Assembly: GCA_905210845.1 (NCBI GenBank) | Contig: CAJLYG010000191.1 | Span: forward strand, 1 to 6,070 | Reading direction: 5' to 3' | From: an uncultured Prevotella sp. | Lineage (GTDB): Bacteria; Bacteroidota; Bacteroidia; Bacteroidales; Bacteroidaceae | DNA length: 6,070 bases | Shown: positions 1 to 5,605 of the stretch, piece by piece | Layout: each line of letters opens with the position of its first letter | How positions within the stretch are numbered: the stretch's first letter is position 1 | Position numbers and translations under genes: made by a program | The notes under the pieces: model-generated | Database searches by the model: none | What the model was told of the DNA's origin: nothing | Seen by the model: the letters and a program-made list of their open reading frames with translations, nothing else

Positions 1-552
1 ATACATAAAACGAATATGGAGGAGATTATGTATCAGAAAATCATAGAGTTGTTAAGAATTCATGGATATCTGAGCCAGGGTCCTGAGTTCATCGAGTATC
101 TGGTCAATGAATTAGTGGATTATGGGGTTCCAGTCATCACTCCTTCCGGTGGATTGGGTGCTCATCTGAATGCCCAGGCTTTTGTCCCGGATATGCCTCA
201 TAACCAATATCCCGCTGCAGCTGTGACCGTTGCAATGTATTTGGCAGGAGGAATCCGGGGCATGGAGCGTGGAACCTTGTCCGAACAGCGGGAGCCCGAT
301 GGCACCGAGCGGTATGCAGAGCTGGAATTGCTCCGCTTAGGGGTCCCGAGAAGGGTGTTCACGCTCAGCCAAATCAAGTATTGTGCCGACCGTGTGAAAT
401 GGCTGTGGGATAATCGTAACCTCATCGGTGGACTGGAATGGGTGATGGAACCGCCCGTCCTCCGGTTCTTCTATGGTCGACTGAAAGAAATCGGACATTG
501 GCAGGAAGAGTTGGTGAACAAGTTCCGGAAAGATTTTGGGGAGAGTCTATGA
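1..552 (+). CDS. Beta-eliminating lyase (tryptophanase / tyrosine phenol-lyase family), C-terminal part, cut by left edge
   Basis: This is the C-terminal ~183 residues of a cytoplasmic PLP enzyme that cleaves an aromatic amino acid to indole or phenol, pyruvate and ammonia. The frame is open to base 1, so the Met codons at 16 and 28 are probably internal, and the PLP-binding lysine lies outside the window. Counting from the Met at 16, the family landmarks are YGVPVITPSGG (36-46), GIRGMERGT (79-87), ELLRLGVPRRVFT (104-116) and EPPVLRFF (145-152). R107 matches the Arg that binds the substrate carboxylate. R85 (MERG) and F151 (RFF) match, by memory-based alignment, R381 and F448 of Citrobacter tyrosine phenol-lyase; E. 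coli tryptophanase lacks both. However, the family GGHAVF segment reads GGLGAH here, so the usual His is Leu. Family membership is firm; substrate is not. A database would probably label it tryptophanase. No clear terminator with a T-tract follows it. Confidence 0.88.
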   Translation: MHKTNMEEIMYQKIIELLRIHGYLSQGPEFIEYLVNELVDYGVPVITPSGGLGAHLNAQAFVPDMPHNQYPAAAVTVAMYLAGGIRGMERGTLSEQREPDGTERYAELELLRLGVPRRVFTLSQIKYCADRVKWLWDNRNLIGGLEWVMEPPVLRFFYGRLKEIGHWQEELVNKFRKDFGESL

Positions 553-665
553 TACCTCCCATCCGGTAGGAGACTGTCTCGCGTCGGCATGCAAGCGATG
601 CCTGGTAGGAGGAAGCCGGTCGCATCCTTGTTCTTGGGACGATAGCAGATGGCCTTCTGCCTTGT

Positions 666-707
666 CGAAGGGGCTCCGGGACGAACTATCCCCCGGCTGC
701 CCCTTCG
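666..707. repeat. Large GC-rich inverted repeat (14 bp, one bulge)
   Basis: The outer arm CGAAGGGGC (666-674) is perfectly complementary to GCCCCTTCG (699-707). The inner arm CCGGG (676-680) pairs with CCCGG (692-696). Between the arms lie one unpaired T on the left and CT on the right, and the loop is 11 nt (681-691). The next outer pairs (665/708 and 664/709) would be G-U in RNA. As RNA this would be very stable. The following bases (GTTCCTATG) contain no T-run, and neither does the opposite strand, so a standard intrinsic terminator is unlikely. It could act as an mRNA 3'-end stabiliser, a REP-like element or part of a structured RNA. Confidence 0.75.
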
Positions 708-714
708 GTTCCTA

Positions 715-753
715 TGCCCCCGTGTGCCCATAAGGCAGGGATAAAAGGGGGCA
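715..753. repeat. Nested inverted repeat (7 bp outer, 4 bp inner)
   Basis: TGCCCCC (715-721) is complementary to GGGGGCA (747-753). Inside it, TGCC (725-728) pairs with GGCA (734-737) around a 5-nt CATAA loop. It starts 8 nt after the larger repeat ends. Its GGGGC (748-752) could instead pair with GCCCC (699-703) of that repeat, so alternative folds are possible. The downstream bases (GGGAGTATTTATTAATG) are only weakly T-rich, so it is a poor terminator candidate, though it is the closest thing to one for the upstream lyase transcript. Confidence 0.5.
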
Positions 754-799
754 GGGAGTATTTATTAATGTGAAATTCCAAAAAAACTCTCTCTATTAG

Positions 800-830
800 T
801 TGCTTTGTTTGCCAAAAAGTAGTACCTTTG
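800..830 (+). promoter_or_regulatory. Bacteroidetes-type promoter for the nagB operon
   Basis: TACCTTTG (823-830) matches the Bacteroidetes primary-sigma -7 consensus TAnnTTTG exactly. A TTG (800-802) lies 20 nt upstream, the usual place for the -33 element. Two further TTTG tracts (804-807, 808-811) sit closer but at less favourable spacing. Transcription would start near 836-840, giving a leader of about 60 nt before the nagB ATG at 900. The position and exact -7 match make this the likely promoter of the nagB operon. Confidence 0.75.
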
Positions 831-842
831 CATACGCTTAAA

Positions 843-861
843 AAGCAGATACAATTTGCTT
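843..861 (+). promoter_or_regulatory. Hairpin / dyad in the nagB 5' leader
   Basis: AAGCAGAT (843-850) pairs with ATTTGCTT (854-861) around a 3-nt ACA loop, giving seven Watson-Crick pairs plus one G-U in RNA. It lies just downstream of the predicted transcription start and about 40 nt before the nagB ATG. It may be an RNA hairpin at the 5' end of the message or a repressor-type operator (an amino-sugar regulator would fit the gene). The sequence does not distinguish these. Confidence 0.45.
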
Positions 862-899
862 GGTGAACGTTATTTATCAATCTATAATAATAAGCAATT

Positions 900-1691
900 A
901 TGAGAGTAATTATCGAATCGAATTATGATTTACTGTCTAAATGGGCGGCAAATCATGTCGTAGAGCGCATCAACGCCGCTCAACCCACTCCGGAAAAGCC
1001 TTTTGTCCTTGGTCTGCCTACGGGTTCTTCCCCAGAAGGGATGTATGCAGAACTGGTAAAAGCAAACCATGAAGGACGGGTTTCTTTCAAGAACGTGGTT
1101 ACCTTCAACATGGACGAGTATGTGGGTCTGCCTGTTGACCACCCGGAAAGCTATCATTCTTTCATGGCAAGGAACCTTTTTGACCATATCGACTGCCCCA
1201 AGGAAAATATCCATATCCTGAATGGAAATGCAAAAGACTTAGAGGCAGAGTGCGCCCATTATGAGGAGATGATTGAGCAGGCTGGCGGCATCGACTTGTT
1301 TATCGGTGGCATCGGTCCTGATGGGCATATTGCTTTCAATGAGCCATTCTCTTCCCTGAGCTCACGTACGCGTGTCAAGACCTTGACCACGGATACGATC
1401 ATAGCTAATTCCCGCTTTTTCGACAATGACGTGAACAAGGTGCCTAAGCTCGCGTTGACAGTGGGCGTTGGCACAGTCATGGCTGCCAAGGAGGTGATGA
1501 TCCTCTGCAACGGTCATCATAAGGCTCGCGCTTTGCAGGCTGCTGTTGAAGGTCCTGTCACGCAGGCTTGGACCATCAGTGCCCTCCAGACGCATCGCCA
1601 TGGCATCATCGTGTGTGACGAGGCTGCTACCGATGAGCTCAAGCATGGCACTTATAAGTATTTCAAGGATATAGAAAAGGATAATCTATAA
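900..1691 (+). CDS. nagB: Glucosamine-6-phosphate deaminase NagB
   Basis: This cytoplasmic enzyme converts glucosamine-6-phosphate to fructose-6-phosphate and ammonia, the step that passes amino sugars into glycolysis. At 263 residues it is close to the E. coli enzyme (266) and aligns without gaps over most of its length. The phosphate-binding loop is LGLPTGSSP (38-45), followed by [10 protein letters not shown] (69-78) and [14 protein letters not shown] (136-149). All four catalytic residues are present at E. coli numbering: D72, D141, H143 and E148. The N-acetylglucosamine-6-P allosteric residues known from E. coli are also present: S151, S152, R158, K160 and the C-terminal Y254, which suggests allosteric activation. 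The ATG at 900 gives the expected MRVI start. It has no Shine-Dalgarno sequence, only an AT-rich leader, as is normal in Bacteroidetes. It is the first gene of a two-gene operon, 10 nt before the next. Confidence 0.97.
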   Translation: MRVIIESNYDLLSKWAANHVVERINAAQPTPEKPFVLGLPTGSSPEGMYAELVKANHEGRVSFKNVVTFNMDEYVGLPVDHPESYHSFMARNLFDHIDCPKENIHILNGNAKDLEAECAHYEEMIEQAGGIDLFIGGIGPDGHIAFNEPFSSLSSRTRVKTLTTDTIIANSRFFDNDVNKVPKLALTVGVGTVMAAKEVMILCNGHHKARALQAAVEGPVTQAWTISALQTHRHGIIVCDEAATDELKHGTYKYFKDIEKDNL

Positions 1692-1701
1692 ATAATTTGC
1701 T

Positions 1702-3693
1702 ATGAAACTGAATTTAAGTTCACAAATCGTTTTGAACAAGGTCCCTGTCGAGTACTATCGTCCTCAGACAGCTGTTGACCGTTCGGAGTTGACTCGCCGC
1801 GAGAAGATTAATACGGATATCTTCGCTTCTATCGAGGAGGGAGCCAAGAGTATTGCCAACAGCATTGAGGCTGAAATCAAGGACAAACAGAGAGAGGGCA
1901 GGTATTGTGTCCTCGGTGTGGGTACCGGACTTTCCCTGACTCCTGTCTTCCAAGAACTGATCAGGAAGTATAAGGAGGAGAAACTGAGCTTCAAGAACGT
2001 GGTGGTGTTCAATGCCTATGAGTATTTCCCACTTACAAAAGACAATAAGAACAGCAGCATCGCCCAACTGAAAGAACGTTTCTTGGATCATGTAGACATC
2101 GACCCGCAGAACGTTTTCTCACCGGATGGCACGATCAGCCAGGACTCCGTACAGGAGTATTGCCGTCTCTATGAGCAGCGGATCAAGACCTTCGGGGGCA
2201 TTGATGTCATGTTGTTGGGCATCGGTCGCATTGGCAATATCGCTACTAACGAGCCGGGTTCCAGCATTACCTCCACGTCGCGCCTGATCCTCATCGACGC
2301 TACTTCCCGCGAGGAAATGACCATGAGCTTTGGCACAGGTGAGCCTGTTCCGCCATGTTCCATTACTATGGGCGTAAGCACCATCTTGTCTGCACGTAAG
2401 ATCTTCCTTACCGCTTGGGGCGATGAGAAGGCTGATATTATCGAACAGACCGTTGAGGGTACATGCTCTGACGCAATCCCGGCTTCCTTCCTCCAGACTC
2501 ATAATGACGCTCACGTGGTTATCGACCTGGCTGCTGCCAGCAAGCTGACTCGTATCGTTCATCCTTGGCTGGTGACCTCTTGCAAGTGGACAGACAAGCT
2601 GGTACGCTCCGCATTGGTATGGCTGTGCCAGTTAACCCATAAGCCGATCTTGAAATTAACGAACAAGGATTACAATGAGAATGGCTTGAGCGACCTGCTC
2701 GCCCTCTATGGCTCAGCCTATAATGCCAATATCAAGATCTTCAATGATCTGCAGCATACGATCACAGGATGGCCAGGTGGTAAGCCTAATGCCGATGATA
2801 CCTATCGTCCAGAGCGTGCGAAACCGTTCCCGAAGCGTGTGATCGTCTTCTCTCCGCATCCTGATGATGATGTGATCTCCATGGGCGGTACCATCCGTCG
2901 GTTGGTTCAGCAGGGACATGAGGTGCATCTTGCTTACGAAACCTCCGGAAACATCGCCGTGGGGGATGAGGAAGTAACGCGCTTCATGCACTTCATCAAT
3001 GGCTTCAACCAGCTCTTCGAGGGCGACAAGGATGAGGTGATCAAGAAGAAATACAAGGAGATCAAGGAGTTCTTCGCCAACAAGAAGGAAGGCGACATGG
3101 ATACCTTGGACATCCGGACCATCAAGGGATTGATCCGTAGGGGAGAGGCTCGCACGGCTTGCACGTACAACCAGATTCCTTTGGATCATGTTCACTTCCT
3201 TGACCTGCCGTTCTATGAGAGTGGTAAGATCGAGAAGCTCCCGATGACAGAGAAGGACGTGGAGATCGTCCGTCACCTGATGCAGACCGTGAAGCCTCAT
3301 CAGATCTATGTGGCAGGCGACTTGGCTGACCCACATGGAACTCACCGTAAGTGTACGGATGCTGTCTTGGCTGCCATCGACCTGGAAAAAGAGGCTGGTG
3401 CTGAATGGCTGAAGGACTGCCGCATCTGGATGTACCGCGGTGCATGGGCTGAATGGGAAATCGAGAATATCGAAATGTGCGTTCCGATGAGCCCAGAGGA
3501 ACTGCGCGCAAAGCGTAACTCGATCCTGAAGCACCAGAGCCAGATGGAGAGCGCTCCGTTCTTGGGCAATGATGAGCGCTTGTTCTGGCAGCGTGCTGAG
3601 GACCGCAACCGGGGCACGGCTAAGTTATATGACGATCTCGGCCTGGCTTGCTATGAGGCAATGGAGGCTTTCGTAGAATATAAACCGCTCTAA
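1702..3693 (+). CDS. Fusion protein: degenerate NagB-like domain + LmbE/PIG-L zinc deacetylase
   Basis: This 663-residue cytoplasmic protein has no visible signal peptide. Residues ~30-290 have the NagB fold: GVGTGLSLTP (72-81), SFKNVVVFNAYEY (96-108), GIGRIGNIATNEP (173-185) and LQTHNDAHVVID (264-275). The catalytic positions are mostly lost: D72 is Y106, D141 is I177 and H143 is N179; only E148 remains (E184). Deaminase activity is therefore unlikely. Residues ~378-560 form a LmbE/PIG-L domain. SPHPDDD (384-390) supplies the metal ligands H386 and D389 and the probable base D388, and DPHGTH (543-548) supplies H548. This half looks active, removing acetyl or a similar acyl group from an amino sugar or its conjugate. 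A charged segment (~418-474) is inserted after the first motif. Residues ~565-663 are a C-terminal extension. Proteins of this length and layout are known in Bacteroides as putative glucosamine-6-phosphate deaminase-like proteins. The substrate is unknown; linkage to nagB suggests amino-sugar metabolism. Confidence 0.93.
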   Translation: MKLNLSSQIVLNKVPVEYYRPQTAVDRSELTRREKINTDIFASIEEGAKSIANSIEAEIKDKQREGRYCVLGVGTGLSLTPVFQELIRKYKEEKLSFKNVVVFNAYEYFPLTKDNKNSSIAQLKERFLDHVDIDPQNVFSPDGTISQDSVQEYCRLYEQRIKTFGGIDVMLLGIGRIGNIATNEPGSSITSTSRLILIDATSREEMTMSFGTGEPVPPCSITMGVSTILSARKIFLTAWGDEKADIIEQTVEGTCSDAIPASFLQTHNDAHVVIDLAAASKLTRIVHPWLVTSCKWTDKLVRSALVWLCQLTHKPILKLTNKDYNENGLSDLLALYGSAYNANIKIFNDLQHTITGWPGGKPNADDTYRPERAKPFPKRVIVFSPHPDDDVISMGGTIRRLVQQGHEVHLAYETSGNIAVGDEEVTRFMHFINGFNQLFEGDKDEVIKKKYKEIKEFFANKKEGDMDTLDIRTIKGLIRRGEARTACTYNQIPLDHVHFLDLPFYESGKIEKLPMTEKDVEIVRHLMQTVKPHQIYVAGDLADPHGTHRKCTDAVLAAIDLEKEAGAEWLKDCRIWMYRGAWAEWEIENIEMCVPMSPEELRAKRNSILKHQSQMESAPFLGNDERLFWQRAEDRNRGTAKLYDDLGLACYEAMEAFVEYKPL

Positions 3694-3707
3694 CGGTTGT
3701 TCTTTTC

Positions 3708-3757
3708 GTCCGGGGACACCCCATGGAGGTTGCCCCCGGACTTTCTTTTTAGTTTTT
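3708..3757 (+). terminator. Intrinsic terminator of the nagB operon
   Basis: GTCCGGGG (3708-3715) is perfectly complementary to CCCCGGAC (3734-3741), an 8-bp GC-rich stem with an 18-nt loop that can pair internally near CCATGG (3721-3726). A T-rich tail (3742-3757: TTTCTTTTTAGTTTTT) follows at once. It starts 15 nt after the stop codon of the fusion gene, so transcription from the nagB promoter should mostly end here, separating the operon from the fucosidase gene. Confidence 0.88.
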
Positions 3758-3781
3758 CATCACATTCTATTACTCTTTATC

Positions 3782-5599
3782 ATGAAAATAAAACTATTAC
3801 TCTCCACGCTCATTTTAGCAACAGCCACAACCCGTTGCCTCGCTGATCATCAAGTGGGGGCACCTGCACCTTGTTACCCGATCCCAACTCCCGACCAGGT
3901 GGAATGGCAAAAGATGCAGACCTATGCCTTCATCCATTTCGGACTGAACACGTTCAATGATAGGGAATGGGGATATGGTGATTCCAAATTGGAGACATTC
4001 AACCCCACGAAGGCAAATGTCGAGCAATGGGTACAGACATTCAAAAAAGCAGGACTAAAAGGGGTCGTGCTCACTTGCAAGCACCATGATGGCTTCTGCC
4101 TGTGGCCTACTCAGTATACCGACTACTGCATTCGCAACACTCCCTATAAGGATGGGAAAGGTGATATCGTAGGGGAACTCTCTGCCGCCTGCAAGAAATA
4201 TGGACTGAAGTTTGGCGTCTATCTGTCTCCTTGGGACCGCCACCAAGCTTTTTATGGCACTCCTTTCTATGTGGAATATTTCTATGCACAACTCAGGGAA
4301 CTCCTTACGAAATACGGGGATATCTTTGAAATCTGGTTCGATGGTGCCAATGGAGGCGACGGCTGGTATGGAGGAGCCAAGGAAAAAAGGACGATCGACC
4401 GCCGTAATTATTATGATTTCCCGCGGGCTTATAAGATGTTGGACGAGCTACAGCCTCATGCCATTATCTTCTCCGACGGCGGACCGGGCTGCCGGTGGGT
4501 CGGCAATGAAAAGGGATATGCCTTTGCCACCAACTGGTCGTTCTTGCGAAAGGGTGAGGTTTATGCTGGATACCCTAAGCATTGGGAACTTCAGTCTGGC
4601 CATGCGGATGGCGACCAGTGGGTGCCCGCTGAGTGCGACGTGTCCATCCGACCGGGTTGGTTCTACCATGAGAGCGAGAATAACAAGGTGAAATCTGTGG
4701 ATCAACTCACCGATCTCTATTATCGCAGTGTGGGACACAATGCCAACCTGATCCTGAACATGCCCGTAGACAAGGAGGGATTGATCTACAAGACGGATTC
4801 CATCAACTTGGTTGGGATGCACAACAGGATCGTTTCAGAGTTGTCGAACAACCTGTTGAAGAAAGCAAGCATCAAGGTGAGCAGCTCCCGTGGGAAGGCT
4901 TTCTCAGCTAAGGCTCTCACCGATGACAACTATGATACCTATTGGGCTACTGCCGATCAGGTGCTCACCGGTGATATCATGATCCGTTTCAAGCAGCCTA
5001 CTAAGTTGAACAGGATGAAGATCATGGAGTATATCCCATTGGGACAACGCGTGAAGAAATTCACAGTCGAGTACAAGGTGGGACAGCAGTGGCTGCCTGT
5101 AAAGATGAAAGAGGAAACGACCACGGTGGGCTACCAGCGTCTCCTGCGGTTCAAGACCATAGAAAGCAAGGAGTTCCGCATCCGCTTCCTCGACTCCAGA
5201 GCTTGCCTGACGATCAGCGAGATTGGCGCTTATTATGCACCCAACGCTAAGGAAAGTTACGAGGTGAAGGAATCCGAGATCAAAGGACTTGACTATACCA
5301 AGGTGTCCCCATCGGAAGGGGATGTTGTCACACTCGACTTGGGCAAGCCACAGATGGTAAGTTCCTTGTATTACAAGCCGACATCGACAGGCATCGTCAG
5401 CCATTATAAGATTTATGCGGGTGAGGACTTGGGACATCTCAAGGAGGTGTCTTCTGGCGAGTTCTCAAACATCCGGAACAACCCGATCCTGCAAGAGGTG
5501 TTCTTCACGCCGACGCAGGCAAGGTATGTCCAGTTGAAGGCTGTGGGGTTCATCAATGATGACCACCAAGTCAGGTATGAGAAACTGGCCGTAAAATAA
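3782..5599 (+). CDS. Secreted alpha-L-fucosidase, GH29 (subfamily B type)
   Basis: This enzyme hydrolyses terminal alpha-L-fucose. The protein has 605 residues. A signal peptide (1-21, KLLLSTLILATATT core, probable cleavage after CLA) sends it to the periplasm or outer surface. The GH29 catalytic barrel spans ~35-345, with FIHFGLNTF (50-58), KHHDGFCLWPT (100-110) and the nucleophile motif EIWFDGANG (D187). RWVGNEKG (238-245) places E243 where the acid/base Glu of subfamily GH29-B lies (as in the Bifidobacterium infantis enzyme, from memory), pointing to alpha-1,3/1,4-fucose as on Lewis antigens or milk oligosaccharides. The conserved PAECDVSIRPGWFYH (282-296) is also present. Residues ~362-485 resemble an F5/8 type C (CBM32-like) domain, and ~490-605 form a second, similar beta-sandwich. 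The start is set by the signal peptide. The gene follows a terminator, so it needs its own promoter or read-through. A GH3 gene follows 6 nt later, probably cotranscribed. Confidence 0.95.
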   Translation: MKIKLLLSTLILATATTRCLADHQVGAPAPCYPIPTPDQVEWQKMQTYAFIHFGLNTFNDREWGYGDSKLETFNPTKANVEQWVQTFKKAGLKGVVLTCKHHDGFCLWPTQYTDYCIRNTPYKDGKGDIVGELSAACKKYGLKFGVYLSPWDRHQAFYGTPFYVEYFYAQLRELLTKYGDIFEIWFDGANGGDGWYGGAKEKRTIDRRNYYDFPRAYKMLDELQPHAIIFSDGGPGCRWVGNEKGYAFATNWSFLRKGEVYAGYPKHWELQSGHADGDQWVPAECDVSIRPGWFYHESENNKVKSVDQLTDLYYRSVGHNANLILNMPVDKEGLIYKTDSINLVGMHNRIVSELSNNLLKKASIKVSSSRGKAFSAKALTDDNYDTYWATADQVLTGDIMIRFKQPTKLNRMKIMEYIPLGQRVKKFTVEYKVGQQWLPVKMKEETTTVGYQRLLRFKTIESKEFRIRFLDSRACLTISEIGAYYAPNAKESYEVKESEIKGLDYTKVSPSEGDVVTLDLGKPQMVSSLYYKPTSTGIVSHYKIYAGEDLGHLKEVSSGEFSNIRNNPILQEVFFTPTQARYVQLKAVGFINDDHQVRYEKLAVK

Positions 5600-5605
5600 A
5601 AAAAT

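Larger units (their letters stand above)
553..899. other. Intergenic region: GC-rich inverted-repeat block, then AT-rich promoter region
   Basis: This 347-nt gap has two clearly different parts. Positions 553-755 are GC-rich and carry many inverted repeats: GAGAC-T-GTCTC (570-580), GGCAT/ATGCC with a 7-nt loop (586-602), GCAGA/TCTGC around a central GGCC (645-660), and the two large ones listed separately (666-707, 715-753). The octamer GGTAGGAG occurs twice (565-572, 604-611). A 65-codon open frame runs through it (536-733), but its translation resembles nothing known. None of the stems is followed by a clear T-tract. Positions 756-899 are AT-rich and hold the nagB promoter and leader. The first part may be a palindromic repeat element or a structured 3' UTR or RNA; the sequence alone does not decide. 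Confidence 0.7.

Noticed and set aside
16..30. ATG codons at 16 and 28 as true starts of a short gene, with GGAGG at 18-22 resembling a Shine-Dalgarno site
   Set aside because: The frame is open to base 1, and the family alignment continues upstream of the conserved GVP segment to the edge, so the gene most likely begins outside the window. The purine stretch encodes Glu codons.
536..733. 65-codon + strand frame overlapping the lyase end and the palindrome block
   Set aside because: The translation is rich in Cys, Gly, Pro and Ser, which follows from the GC-rich repeats. It starts inside the lyase gene and looks like no known protein.
666..753. Intrinsic terminator for the lyase gene
   Set aside because: The stems are strong, but no T-tract follows on the + strand, so a standard intrinsic terminator cannot be supported.
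2713..3534. Long antisense open frame (273 codons) opposite the deacetylase domain
   Set aside because: It lies wholly inside a well-supported gene, its translation has no recognisable motif, and it has no promoter or leader of its own. It is a codon-bias shadow.
3730..3757. Possible fucosidase promoter TTG - 17 nt - TAGTTTTT
   Set aside because: It lacks the final G of the -7 box, the spacing is short, and it overlaps the terminator stem and T-tail. It is too weak to annotate and is mentioned only as a finding.
3836..3841. Lipoprotein signal (Cys 19) in the fucosidase
   Set aside because: The residues before the Cys are T-T-R, which does not fit a lipobox (small residue at -1, usually Leu at -3). 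An ordinary signal peptidase I site after CLA fits better.
4904..5437. Antisense open frame (177 codons) opposite the fucosidase C-terminal domains
   Set aside because: It is a shadow of the fucosidase reading frame with no domain-like features.
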